Source: Nocardia stercoris (GTDB taxonomy: Bacteria > Actinomycetota > Actinomycetes > Mycobacteriales > Mycobacteriaceae). From it: 64,000 nt of DNA. The translations under genes and the position numbers were made by a program. The stretch lies in assembly GCF_003696265.1 (NCBI RefSeq), contig NZ_RFFH01000001.1:62001-126000 (forward strand), read 5' to 3'. The notes beneath the pieces are model-generated. The model made no database searches and was not told the DNA's origin. It was given only the letters and a program-made list of their open reading frames with translations. Numbering within the stretch: position 1 is the stretch's first letter; every line of letters starts with the position of its first letter. Shown here piece after piece: positions 29,850-38,334 of the stretch.

Positions 29850-30851
29850 ATGTCCGGCGTGGACGCGGTGGATGTGGTGATGTTGCCCAGGTACGTGCTG
29901 GCCGCCGCGCCGCTCACCGAGGAGCGGCGCCGGGAGCTGGCCCGGCAGGCCGGGCTCGCCGACCTGCCGATCACCGACCCGACCGCCATGGTCCCCAGTG
30001 ACGGCTACCTGAAGTTGTGGGAACTGGTCGAGCACGAGTGCGGTGATCCGCTGCTGGCGCTGCGCGCCGCCCACACCTATTACCCGGGCCAGTTGGGCCT
30101 GCACGACTATCTGTTCACCACGGCACCCACCATCGGTGACGGTTTCCGCCAGCTCGGGCGCCACATCGGCGCGCTGACCACGAACTTCCGTTTCGTGCCC
30201 GCCGAACAGACCGAGCAGGAGTGCAGCTTCGACGTGGTGCTGCTGTCCGGGGAGGGTCGCAGCCGGGAGCTGGCGATCCAGTCGGCGGTCACCCGGTTGT
30301 TCACGCGCGCCCAGCACGCCACCGGCCGGCCGGTGCATCCGGTCCGGGTGGGTTTTCGGCAGCGGGCCCCGCGCCGGCACGACGATTTCGCCGAACTGGT
30401 CGGCACCCGCGACGTCGACTTCGGTACCGCGACCGATCGGGTGACCTTCCGCAACGCCGATCTCGAATTACCCATGCGCACAGCCGATTCGGCGCTGGCC
30501 GAGATTCTCGCCGGTTACGCGGCGAGCCTGCCCACCCGGCCGGTGGTCACCACCTGGACCGCACGGCTGCACGACGTACTGGTCCCGATGCTGGGCCGGG
30601 AATCGGTCGGGATCGACGAGGTCGCGCGCCGTATGCACCTGAGCGGCCGCAGCCTGCAGCGCCGCCTCGCCGAGGAGGGCACGACCTGGCGCGAGGAGCT
30701 CGCGCGGGCCCGCCGCGAGCTGCACGAGGGTGCCCGCCGCTCGACGGCGAACACGCAGCAGCTCGCCTCCCGGCTCGGGTACGGCGACGCACGTTCGCTG
30801 CGCCGTGCGGCTGCCCGCTGGGCGGCCGCCGACCGGGACGGACCGGCGTGA
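29850..30851 (+). CDS. AraC-family regulator with arabinose-binding-like domain
   Basis: 333 residues. Residues about 10-200 match the OruR/ArgR-like N-terminal ligand domain of AraC regulators (VEHECGDPLLALRAAHTYYPGQLG, QSAVTRLFTRAQHATGRP, VGFRQRAPRRHDDFAEL). The C-terminal HTH_18 domain (about 245-330) has IDEVARRMHLSGRSLQRRLAEEGTTWREEL and ASRLGYGDARSLRRAAARW. The ligand is unknown. ATG 29850 is preferred; GTG 29859 would also work. No target operon is obvious, since neighbours are housekeeping or separately regulated. Confidence 0.88.
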   Translation: MSGVDAVDVVMLPRYVLAAAPLTEERRRELARQAGLADLPITDPTAMVPSDGYLKLWELVEHECGDPLLALRAAHTYYPGQLGLHDYLFTTAPTIGDGFRQLGRHIGALTTNFRFVPAEQTEQECSFDVVLLSGEGRSRELAIQSAVTRLFTRAQHATGRPVHPVRVGFRQRAPRRHDDFAELVGTRDVDFGTATDRVTFRNADLELPMRTADSALAEILAGYAASLPTRPVVTTWTARLHDVLVPMLGRESVGIDEVARRMHLSGRSLQRRLAEEGTTWREELARARRELHEGARRSTANTQQLASRLGYGDARSLRRAAARWAAADRDGPA

Positions 30852-30911
30852 GTGGTGCCGGCGCGGCGCGGTGGCGATCGATCGGCCGATAGTCGCCGCG
30901 GGTGCCGCGGG

Positions 30912-31475
30912 TTATGCGGTCGTTTCGGACAGGTACCGGGAAACCGCTGCGGCGACCAGGGTTTCGGTGTCGGTTTCGGGCACGATCGGCTCGAACGTGC
31001 GGTTCGCGACCAGGGTGGCGATGCCGTGCAGGTTGGCCCAGAGGCCGACCGCGCGGCTGCCGGTGGGGTCGGGCACGCAGGCGGCGACGAGCGCGGCCCA
31101 GGTGCGGTACAGCGGCCGGGCGTTCTCGCGCAGGTTGCGGCCGGAGCCCTCGAGCAGGTCGTGGCGGAACATGAGCGCGAACATCTCCGGCCGTTCGGTC
31201 GCGAAGGCGACGTAGTCGGCCGCGGTGGCGAGCAGCCGGGCGTGCGGGTCGGATTCGGTATGTGCCGCGAATCGTGTTGTGAGATCGGCGATTCCGCGGG
31301 CGGCGATCGCGGCGAGCAGTGAGCGGTGGGTGGGGAACCAGCGGCGTGGCGCGCCGTGCGAGACGCCGGCCTCGCGGGCGATCGCGCGCAGGCCGAGCTG
31401 ACCCGCCCCGGCCTGTTCGAGCAGTGCGACGCCCGCGTCCACCAGTCGCTCCTGCAGCGGCCCGTCATCGGTCAT
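30912..31475 (-). CDS. TetR-family repressor, divergent from plsC-like gene
   Basis: 187 residues from ATG 31475; in-frame ATG 31484 and 31544 are less likely because the latter would run into the operator region. The helix-turn-helix at about 25-48 (LRAIAREAGVSHGAPRRWFPTHRSLLAAIA) is a clear TetR_N domain. The C-terminal ligand domain contains LMFRHDLLEGSGRNLRENARPLYRTW, like the TetR_C_WHG group. It diverges from the acyltransferase gene across a double palindrome, so it most likely represses both genes, with a lipid-related inducer possible (inference). Confidence 0.9.
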   Translation of the reverse strand: MTDDGPLQERLVDAGVALLEQAGAGQLGLRAIAREAGVSHGAPRRWFPTHRSLLAAIAARGIADLTTRFAAHTESDPHARLLATAADYVAFATERPEMFALMFRHDLLEGSGRNLRENARPLYRTWAALVAACVPDPTGSRAVGLWANLHGIATLVANRTFEPIVPETDTETLVAAAVSRYLSETTA

Positions 31476-31536
31476 GGCGCCCATTGTGGCCGGTCGATCG
31501 CGTGACCCGTGGGCGCGGTCGGCGCCGCGCGAACGG

Positions 31537-31574
31537 GTAGACATTGTCTACGCCCTCGTGTAGACAATGTCTAC
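31537..31574. promoter_or_regulatory. Double palindromic operator (TetR type)
   Basis: GTAGACATTGTCTAC (31537-31551) and GTAGACAATGTCTAC (31560-31574) are each perfect 7-bp inverted repeats around one central base. They are also exact reverse complements of each other, 8 bases apart. They lie between the divergent tetR and plsC-like starts. Two tandem sites of this form are typical for paired TetR dimers. The sequence is certain; the cognate regulator is inferred from position. Confidence 0.88.
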
Positions 31575-31596
31575 GCAACCGGATCGGGAGGGTCTC

Positions 31597-32349
31597 ATGT
31601 GGTACTGGCTGTTGAAATACGTTCTGGTGGGCCCGATCCTGCGGCTCTTGGGCCGCCCACGGGTCGAAGGGCTCGAGCATGTACCGGCGACCGGGCCGGT
31701 CATCGTCGCCGCCAACCACCTCTCCGAAATCGACTCCCTCTACCTCTGCCTGGTCTTCCCGCGCCGCCTCACCTTCCTGGCCAAGGGCGAATACTTCGCG
31801 GGCTCGGGCCTGCGCGGCCGGATCGAGCGCTGGGTGATGACCGCGACCGGCCAGGTCGCCGTCGACCGAACCGGTGGCGCGGCCGCCGGTGACGCCCTGG
31901 ACGCCGCCGTCCGCATCCTGGAAGGCGGCGGCGCCTGGGCCATCTATCCCGAAGGCACCCGCTCCCCGGACGGCCGGCTCTATCGCGGCCGCACCGGCGT
32001 GATCCGGGTCGCGATGGAAACCGGCGCCCCCGTGCTGCCCGTGGTGCTGTCCGGCACCGACCGGGTGAACCCGCGCGGGCGTCGCGGACTCCGATTCGCC
32101 CGCGTCCGGATCGTCATCGGCCGCCCGCGCCGGTTCCCGGCCGCCGATCGCGCCGCGGTACGCCAGGCGACCGACGACCTGATGGCCGGTATCGCGGCCC
32201 GGTCCGGGCAGGCGTATGTTCACAGCTACTCGAAATCGTTCCGCATCGTTCCGCGCCGCCTGACGACGCGGAAATATCGCCGCGAACAACCCTGTGCAGG
32301 GCATGTTCGTGAGCGTGCTATTGTTTTCGGGTTGTCTCGGCGAGGGTGA
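31597..32349 (+). CDS. 1-acylglycerol-3-phosphate acyltransferase family (PlsC)
   Basis: 250 residues. It belongs to the PlsC family that acylates lysophosphatidic acid or related glycerophospholipid intermediates at the cytosolic membrane face. Motif 1 NHLSEIDS has the catalytic His41 and Asp46. Motif 3 YPEGTRSPDG binds the phosphate, and TGAPVLPVVLSG corresponds to motif 4. ATG 31597 is chosen over ATG 31567 because GGGAGGG lies 4 bases before it, while the earlier start sits inside the operator palindrome. The last 30 residues are basic (RIVPRRLTTRKYRREQ). It is controlled by the adjacent TetR gene (inference). Confidence 0.88.
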   Translation: MWYWLLKYVLVGPILRLLGRPRVEGLEHVPATGPVIVAANHLSEIDSLYLCLVFPRRLTFLAKGEYFAGSGLRGRIERWVMTATGQVAVDRTGGAAAGDALDAAVRILEGGGAWAIYPEGTRSPDGRLYRGRTGVIRVAMETGAPVLPVVLSGTDRVNPRGRRGLRFARVRIVIGRPRRFPAADRAAVRQATDDLMAGIAARSGQAYVHSYSKSFRIVPRRLTTRKYRREQPCAGHVRERAIVFGLSRRG

Positions 32350-32511
32350 GGCACGAAAGTGCTCACCGTAATCGACGCGGCTCGGCTTCCGGCCGTCCTC
32401 GTTCGGTTTCTCGCCCGACGAGTTGACCCATTGCCGGGGTCGCGAGCAGCTTCGAGCCGCCCGCGCGATTCCGGCCAGTAAGCAGCCGACCGCAGCCGTA
32501 GGAGTTCCTTC

Positions 32512-33123
32512 ATGTCCGACGCCAGCCTTCTCGAAGCCACCGTCCGTACCGAATTCGGCAAGGGCGCGGCGCGTCGTACCCGCCGTTCGGGCAACGTTCC
32601 CGCCGTGCTGTACGGCCACGGCGAGGCCCCCAAGCACCTGTCGGTGAACGCGCAGGCCTTCGCCGCCATCCTGCGTGAGCACGGCACCAACGCCGTGCTG
32701 AGCCTGAACATCGAGGGTCAGCAGCAGCTGGCGCTGACCAAGTCCGTGGTCGTGCACCCGATCCGCCGCTACATCGAGCACGCCGACCTGCTGATCGTGA
32801 AGCGCGGCGAGCGCGTCACCGCCGACGTCGTGGTCGCCCTGGTCGGCGACGCCGCGGCCGGCACCCTGGTCACCCAGGAGTCCACCACCCTGTCCATCGA
32901 GGCCGAGGCGCTGCACCTGCCCGAGTCCATCGAGATCTCGATCGAGGGCGCCGAGGCCGGCACCCAGATCACCGCCGGCGCCATCGCCCTGCCCAAGGGT
33001 GTCACCCTGGCCGGCGACCCGGAGCAGCTGATCGTGAACATCATCGCCGCGCCGGCCGCCGAGGCCGAGCCGGAGGCCGCCGAGGGCGAGGCCGAAGAGG
33101 CCGCCGCCGAGAGCGCCGAGTAA
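32512..33123 (+). CDS. rplY: 50S ribosomal protein bL25, long (CTC) form
   Basis: 203 residues. The N-terminal L25 domain (about 6-95; [24 protein letters not shown]) binds 5S rRNA. The C-terminal TL5/CTC beta domain follows to about 180. The tail is Glu/Ala-rich ([21 protein letters not shown] region). ATG 32512 is preceded by TAGGAG. It lies 22 bases before pth; the rplY-pth pair is conserved in actinobacteria. Confidence 0.95.
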   Translation: MSDASLLEATVRTEFGKGAARRTRRSGNVPAVLYGHGEAPKHLSVNAQAFAAILREHGTNAVLSLNIEGQQQLALTKSVVVHPIRRYIEHADLLIVKRGERVTADVVVALVGDAAAGTLVTQESTTLSIEAEALHLPESIEISIEGAEAGTQITAGAIALPKGVTLAGDPEQLIVNIIAAPAAEAEPEAAEGEAEEAAAESAE

Positions 33124-33145
33124 GAGCCGCTCCCAACGGTTTTCG

Positions 33146-33727
33146 ATGACCTCATCGGAGGCCGGGCCGGCGCTCGTGGTGGGACTGGGTAATCCCGGCC
33201 CCGAATACGAGCGCACCCGGCACAACGTCGGTTTCCTGGTCGCCGACGCGCTCGCCGAGCGCGTCGGCGGCCGGTTCACCGTGCACAAGAAGTCGGGCGC
33301 CGATCTGCTGGAAGCCCGGCTCGACGGCCGCAAGGTGCTGCTGGCCAAGCCGCGCACCTACATGAATCTGTCCGGGCGCCCGGTCGCGGCCCTGGCCAAG
33401 TTCTTCTCGATCCCGGCCACCGAGGTCATCGTCGTCCACGACGAACTCGATCTGCCCTTCGGTGCCGTCCGCCTCAAGCAGGGCGGCGGCGAGGGCGGGC
33501 ACAACGGTCTGCGTTCCATCTCCAGCGCGCTGACCACCAAGGACTACCTGCGGGTGCGGTTCGGGATCGGCCGGCCGCCCGGCCGCCAGGACCCCGCGGA
33601 CTTCGTGCTGAAGCCCTTCGCCGCACCCGAGCGCAAGGAAGTGCCGGTGATCGTCGAGCAGACCGCCGACGCCGTCGAACTGCTGCTGCGCGTCGGTCTG
33701 GAAGCCGCGCAGAACCAGCTGCACTGA
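33146..33727 (+). CDS. pth: Peptidyl-tRNA hydrolase
   Basis: 193 residues. It cleaves peptidyl-tRNA released by stalled ribosomes. The catalytic His is in TRHNVGF. Other family motifs are [30 protein letters not shown] and [13 protein letters not shown]. It follows rplY closely in one transcription unit and is convergent with the SRPBCC gene, only 6 bases away. Confidence 0.97.
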   Translation: MTSSEAGPALVVGLGNPGPEYERTRHNVGFLVADALAERVGGRFTVHKKSGADLLEARLDGRKVLLAKPRTYMNLSGRPVAALAKFFSIPATEVIVVHDELDLPFGAVRLKQGGGEGGHNGLRSISSALTTKDYLRVRFGIGRPPGRQDPADFVLKPFAAPERKEVPVIVEQTADAVELLLRVGLEAAQNQLH

Positions 33728-33733
33728 ACCCGG

Positions 33734-34204
33734 TCAGTTCACCTGCTCGGCCAGCCTTTTCAGGCCGGCCAGCCCGCGCTCGTAGTCCTTTCCGACGACC
33801 TTGTCCGTGTCGAAGATCGGCGCGAGGACCCGCATCAGCAGGTTCTTGCGGCCCGACATGCTCCAGCTGACCGTGGTGCCCGAATCCGCTGGGGTGAAAC
33901 GGAATTCCACCTTGTTGTCGGCCTTGAACGGCTTACGGAAATTCAGGTCGATGTCGACCCGGCCGGGCTCGGTCCCGGTGATCGTCATCGCGCCGGCGCC
34001 GGCCTTACGATTGCCCTCCCACGCATACCGGGCACCCACACCCGAATCCGGGCCCGAATAGGTGCGTTGCATCGCCGGATCCAGGTCCTCCCACGGCGAC
34101 CAGTCGCGCCAGGAATGAAAGTTCTCGACCAGCGGGCGAATCCGGGATTCCGGGGCGGCGATCGTCACCGAGCGTTCGACGACGAAAGAACTCGAATCGG
34201 TCAT
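33734..34204 (-). CDS. SRPBCC-family protein
   Basis: 156 residues. The START/Bet v1-like fold is indicated by the N-terminal strand FVVERSVTIAAPESRIRPLVENFHSWRDWSPWEDLDP. The other cues are TYSGPDSGVGARYAWEG, ITGTEPGRVDIDLNFRKPF and the long C-terminal helix KDYERGLAGLKRLAEQ. Members bind hydrophobic ligands or act as cyclases; no ligand can be assigned. ATG 34204 has GAGGAC upstream. An in-frame extension of 28 residues upstream lacks homology. Confidence 0.85.
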   Translation of the reverse strand: MTDSSSFVVERSVTIAAPESRIRPLVENFHSWRDWSPWEDLDPAMQRTYSGPDSGVGARYAWEGNRKAGAGAMTITGTEPGRVDIDLNFRKPFKADNKVEFRFTPADSGTTVSWSMSGRKNLLMRVLAPIFDTDKVVGKDYERGLAGLKRLAEQVN

Positions 34205-34343
34205 CAGATGTCCTCGTTCGGGGAAAGGGTTCGACGATTCGTGCGACATCGGGGAGTGTAGACCTCGTCGGGAGCTGCCGGGGCTCACCGGCGTCGGCGC
34301 GAACGGACACCCCGTGGCGGGGATTCGATGGAAGTATCTGGAT

Positions 34344-35426
34344 ATGCAGGCGAACGAAACACTGTCCGACCGGATTCGGGGCGCACTCGTCGGGGGCGCG
34401 ATCGGTGATGCGCTGGGGTGGCCGATCGAATTCCTTCAGCTGGAACAGATTCGGGCCCGATACGGATTCGCCGGGGTGACCGACCTACTGCCGCAACATG
34501 ATCCGGGACCCCAGCACATCACCGACGACACCCAGATGACCATGTTCACCGCCGAGGGCCTGCTGCGGACACCGGTCGGCGCGGACCCGGTCCCGGTGCT
34601 GCGGCGCGCGTACCTGCGCTGGCTCGACACCCAGCAGAACGACGGTCCCGCAACACATCCCGACGGGTGGCTCGCCGGCCTGGACTACCTGTACGCGATG
34701 CGGTCCCCGGGGAACGCCTGCATCACCGGGCTGCGCCGCCAGGCACGTGAGTACCAGCCGCCGCGGCCGCTCGGCGAGCACGGCGCGGTGAACTCCGACT
34801 CCAAGGGGTGCGGGACCGTGATGCGGTCCGCGCCGTTCGGCCTGGTCGGCGCCGGTCCGGAGGTGGCGTTCGGGCTGGCGGCCCGGGCGGCGCAGCTGAC
34901 GCACGGGCATCCCACCGGATACGTGGCGGCGGGGGCGTTCGCCGCCTTGATCGACGAGAGCGTGTCCGGTCGCCCGCTGCGAGATGCCGTGCGCGACACC
35001 ATCACCCGAATCGACTGCGTGCCCGGCAGTGGTGAGGTCGGTGCGGCGTTGCGCTGGGCGGTCGAGTCGGCCGACGCCGCCGGGACCGCCACCGCGGCCT
35101 GGGTCGAGCAGGTCGGCGCCGGCTGGGTCGCCGAGGAATGCCTGGCGGTGGCGGTCTTCTGCGCGTTGCACGCCGAACACACCGGCGATGTCCGGGGTGC
35201 ACTGTTGTTGTCCGTCAACCATTCCGGTGATTCGGACTCGACCGGCGCGGTGACCGGCAACCTGCTGGGCGCTCGGCACGGACTGTCCGCGCTGCCGCCG
35301 GACTGGGCCGCCGCGGTGGAGGGCCGGGCCGATCTGATCACGCTCGCCGACGACCTCGTCGCGGCCTGCTTCCACGACGACCGCTCCGGCCTGGGGGATC
35401 GCTACCCGATCGACAGCCGGGTGTAG
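34344..35426 (+). CDS. ADP-ribosylglycohydrolase family protein
   Basis: 360 residues. The family (DraG/ARH fold) removes ADP-ribose from proteins or hydrolyses ADP-ribosyl compounds using a binuclear Mg2+ or Mn2+ centre. Metal-ligand motifs: GDALGWPIEF, TDDTQMTMF near residue 65, and SGDSDSTGAVTGN near residue 300. ATG 34344 is preferred; GTG 34314 would add ten residues. No ADP-ribosyltransferase or DraT gene is adjacent, so its target is open. A small hairpin follows the stop. Confidence 0.88.
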   Translation: MQANETLSDRIRGALVGGAIGDALGWPIEFLQLEQIRARYGFAGVTDLLPQHDPGPQHITDDTQMTMFTAEGLLRTPVGADPVPVLRRAYLRWLDTQQNDGPATHPDGWLAGLDYLYAMRSPGNACITGLRRQAREYQPPRPLGEHGAVNSDSKGCGTVMRSAPFGLVGAGPEVAFGLAARAAQLTHGHPTGYVAAGAFAALIDESVSGRPLRDAVRDTITRIDCVPGSGEVGAALRWAVESADAAGTATAAWVEQVGAGWVAEECLAVAVFCALHAEHTGDVRGALLLSVNHSGDSDSTGAVTGNLLGARHGLSALPPDWAAAVEGRADLITLADDLVAACFHDDRSGLGDRYPIDSRV

Positions 35427-35427
35427 G

Positions 35428-35446
35428 CCTTCCACCACTGGGAAGG
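35428..35446 (+). terminator. Possible hairpin terminator after ADP-ribosylglycohydrolase gene
   Basis: CCTTCC (35428-35433) pairs with GGAAGG (35441-35446) around a 7-base loop, starting 2 bases after the stop. The stem is short, so this is tentative. Confidence 0.35.
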
Positions 35447-35679
35447 TCCACGAACCGGCCGGTCGGCTCGCTCGGCGCGTCTACCTGCGCGGATATAACG
35501 ATGCGGCCGCCCCCGGCTCGCATCGGTCACTTTTCGGTCAGTTTTTCTGTCGGTATGCCCGGCTACTCTGGATTCAGATGACGGAAGCGACCCGATCGCT
35601 TCCACGCCGGGCCCCACCAGGTGCGCCCGGCCTCGAGCCCGCGGGCGACCTCGCGCGGCGCGGCGGAGTGGAGGTGGTC

Positions 35680-36957
35680 ATGGCAGTCACGACGGAGCGT
35701 TCCCGGCTCGAGGCGGGGGTGGAGTTCTCGTCCCGGGCCGCGGCCGAGGCCTATGTCGGCGGCGTCTGCTTCAAACAGGGCCCGCCCGCGCTGGTCGGCG
35801 CCGAACTGGAGTGGCTCACCAGCCAGGGTGAGTGGTCGGCGCCGGGTCACCGTCCCGAGCTCGCGGCACTCGTGGACGCCCTGGGCCCGTACGCGCCGCA
35901 GAACATCGCTCCCGGCTCCCCGGGCCTGCCGTTACCGGGTGGCAGCCGGGTCACCCTCGAGCCCGGCGGACAGGTCGAACTGTCCAGCGCCCCCTTCGCC
36001 AGTGCGGGTGAACTCTGCACCCGCCTGCGAGCCGATACCGCCGCGCTGCGCGACCTGCTCGCCACCGGATCCATCCGGCTGCACGCCGCGGCCGCCGATC
36101 CGCACCGTCCGCCCCGCCGGATACTCGACCTGCCCCGATACCGGGCGATGGAGGAGAGGTTCGCCGGCATCGGCCCGTTCGGCACGCTGATGATGTGCAA
36201 TACCGCGGCCACCCAGGTCAGTGTGGACGCCGGTGCCGACCCCGCCGAGATCGCGGCCCGCTGGACCGCCCTGTACGCGGTGGGCCCGGCCCTGCTCGCC
36301 GCCTTCGCCTGTTCTCCCGACCTCTACGGTGTGCCGCCCGGTTCGTGGGCCTCGCAGCGGATGCGCACCTGGCTGCGGCTCGACAACGCGCGCGCCCGGC
36401 CGCCCGTGTCCCAGTGGGCGGATCCGATCGCGGGCTACGCCCGGTGGGCGCTGGACGTACCGCTGTTGTGCGTGCGGCGCACGCCGGGCCCGGGTTGCGA
36501 CTGGGCCGCCCCGCCCGGGGCCACATTCGCCGACTGGATCGACGGCGCGCTGGACGAGGAGATCGGCCGCCGCCCGGCCGCGGCCGATCTGGACTACCAC
36601 CTCACCACGCTGTTCCCGCCGGTCCGGGCTACCGGGCACCTCGAGGTGCGCTATATCGACGCCCAACCCGGCGACGGCTGGACGACGCCGGTGCACACGG
36701 TGGCGGCACTGCTGTCGGCGCCGGCGGTGGTCGCCGAGGCGACCGCGCTGGCCGCGCCGACGGCCACCGACTGGTGGGGCGCCGCCCGCGACGGCCTGGC
36801 CGATCCGCAGATCCGGTCGGCCGCGGTGAGCCTGTTGCAGCTGGCGGCCGCGCACACCACCGCACCGGCGGCGCGCGCCGAGATCCTCCGGGCTGCCCTG
36901 CGCTGCCGGGCCGGGCAGATGCCGGCCGCCGCTGCGGGATATTCCCGAGCCATCTGA
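35680..36957 (+). CDS. egtA: Glutamate-cysteine ligase EgtA
   Basis: 425 residues. It makes gamma-glutamylcysteine, the sulfur donor substrate of EgtB in ergothioneine synthesis. GCS2-family signatures: GAELEWL, LEPGGQVELSS, RYRAMEERFAGIGPFGTLMMCNTAATQVSVDAG, DLDYHLTTLFPPVRATGHLEVRYID. ATG 35680 follows GGAGG by 5 bases; ATG 35578 would add 34 residues that do not look conserved. It is the first gene of egtABCD; egtB starts 39 bases later. Confidence 0.93.
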   Translation: MAVTTERSRLEAGVEFSSRAAAEAYVGGVCFKQGPPALVGAELEWLTSQGEWSAPGHRPELAALVDALGPYAPQNIAPGSPGLPLPGGSRVTLEPGGQVELSSAPFASAGELCTRLRADTAALRDLLATGSIRLHAAAADPHRPPRRILDLPRYRAMEERFAGIGPFGTLMMCNTAATQVSVDAGADPAEIAARWTALYAVGPALLAAFACSPDLYGVPPGSWASQRMRTWLRLDNARARPPVSQWADPIAGYARWALDVPLLCVRRTPGPGCDWAAPPGATFADWIDGALDEEIGRRPAAADLDYHLTTLFPPVRATGHLEVRYIDAQPGDGWTTPVHTVAALLSAPAVVAEATALAAPTATDWWGAARDGLADPQIRSAAVSLLQLAAAHTTAPAARAEILRAALRCRAGQMPAAAAGYSRAI

Positions 36958-36996
36958 ATCCGCAGCTGTTTCCCGCACCGATTTCGGAGTTTGCTG

Positions 36997-38334
36997 ATGC
37001 CCCTTTCCCCGAATGCCGCCGACCGCCACGAAACCGAATTGTTGCGTGACCGGATCGCCACGGTACTTGCCCGTTCCCGCGCGCGTACCGCGGTGCTGAC
37101 CGATTGTCTGGACGAGGCGGAACTGGTTGCTCAACATTCGCGGTTGATGAGTCCGCTGGTCTGGGATCTGGCCCATATCGGTAACCAAGAGGAGTTGTGG
37201 CTGGTTCGTGATGTGGGTGGGCGCGAACCGGTTCGGGCCGATATCGACCAGCTCTACGACGCGTTCAAACACGCCCGCGCGGACCGGCCGACGCTGCCGC
37301 TGCTGGATCCGGCGCAGGCGCGCGGTTATGTGGGCACCGTGCGCGACAAGGTCCTCGACGTGCTCGACGCCAGTCCGCTCACCGGGCGGCCGCTGGTCGC
37401 CGACGGATTCGCGTTCGGGATGATCGCCCAGCACGAACAGCAGCACGACGAGACCATGCTGGCCACCCACCAGCTGCGCACCGGCCCCGCCGTGCTGACC
37501 GCAACGACTCCGCCACCGGGCGGCCCGACCGCAGACGAGATCGTCGTTCCCGCAGGCGAATTCGTCATGGGCACCGATACCGATCCGTGGGCCCTGGACA
37601 ACGAGCGGCCGGCGCATCCGGTGCACGTGCCCGGCTTCGCGATCGAGGCCACCCCGGTGACCAACGCCCGGTACCAGCAGTTCATCGCCGACGGCGGCTA
37701 CGACCGCCCCGAACTGTGGTCCGAGCGCGGCTGGGCGCACCGCGTCGAGGCCGGGCTGGTGGCACCGCAGTTCTGGGAGCGCGACAGCGGAAACCAATGG
37801 TGGCGGCGGGTTTTCGGCGTGATGACGCCGGTACGCCCGCAGCAGCCGGTGGTGCACGTGTGCTGGTTCGAGGCGGAGGCCTTCGCTCGGTGGGCGGGCA
37901 AGCGCCTGCCCACCGAGGCCGAATGGGAGAAGGCCGCCCGCTTCGATCCGGCCACCGGAACCTCGCGGCGCTACCCGTGGGGCGACACCACACCGGACGA
38001 GCGGCACGCGAATCTCGGTCAGCGCCATCTGGAACCGGCCGAGGTGGGCGCCTACCCGGCGGGCGCGTCCCCGGCGGGAGTGCACCAGCTGATCGGTGAC
38101 GTCTGGGAGTGGACGGCCTCGGGATTCGACCCGTACCCGGGGTTCCGGGCCTTCCCGTACCGCGAATACTCCGAGGTCTTCTTCGGCGGCGACTACCGGG
38201 TGCTGCGCGGCGGTTCCTTCGGCACCGACGAGGTGGCCTGCCGGGGCACCTTCCGCAACTGGGACCACCCGATCCGGCGGCAGATCTTCGCCGGTTTCCG
38301 GCTGGCCCGCGATCTGCGCGCGGACGAACACTGA
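36997..38334 (+). CDS. egtB: Ergothioneine sulfoxide synthase EgtB
   Basis: 445 residues. This non-haem iron enzyme uses O2 to join gamma-glutamylcysteine to hercynine. The N-terminal DinB-like domain (about 10-160) supplies the predicted iron ligands His60 (DLAHIGNQEE), His146 and His150 (HEQQHDE). The C-terminal sulfatase-modifying-factor/FGE-like domain runs from about 185 (VPAGEFVMGTD) to GGDYRVLRGGSFG and NWDHPIRRQIFAGFRLA. ATG 36997 follows CGGAG by 8 bases. Its stop shares a base with the egtC start (TGATG). Confidence 0.96.
   Translation: MPLSPNAADRHETELLRDRIATVLARSRARTAVLTDCLDEAELVAQHSRLMSPLVWDLAHIGNQEELWLVRDVGGREPVRADIDQLYDAFKHARADRPTLPLLDPAQARGYVGTVRDKVLDVLDASPLTGRPLVADGFAFGMIAQHEQQHDETMLATHQLRTGPAVLTATTPPPGGPTADEIVVPAGEFVMGTDTDPWALDNERPAHPVHVPGFAIEATPVTNARYQQFIADGGYDRPELWSERGWAHRVEAGLVAPQFWERDSGNQWWRRVFGVMTPVRPQQPVVHVCWFEAEAFARWAGKRLPTEAEWEKAARFDPATGTSRRYPWGDTTPDERHANLGQRHLEPAEVGAYPAGASPAGVHQLIGDVWEWTASGFDPYPGFRAFPYREYSEVFFGGDYRVLRGGSFGTDEVACRGTFRNWDHPIRRQIFAGFRLARDLRADEH

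Noticed and set aside
31567..31596. Earlier ATG for the PlsC-like gene
   Set aside because: It lies inside the operator palindrome and has no ribosome site; ATG 31597 has GGGAGGG at proper distance.
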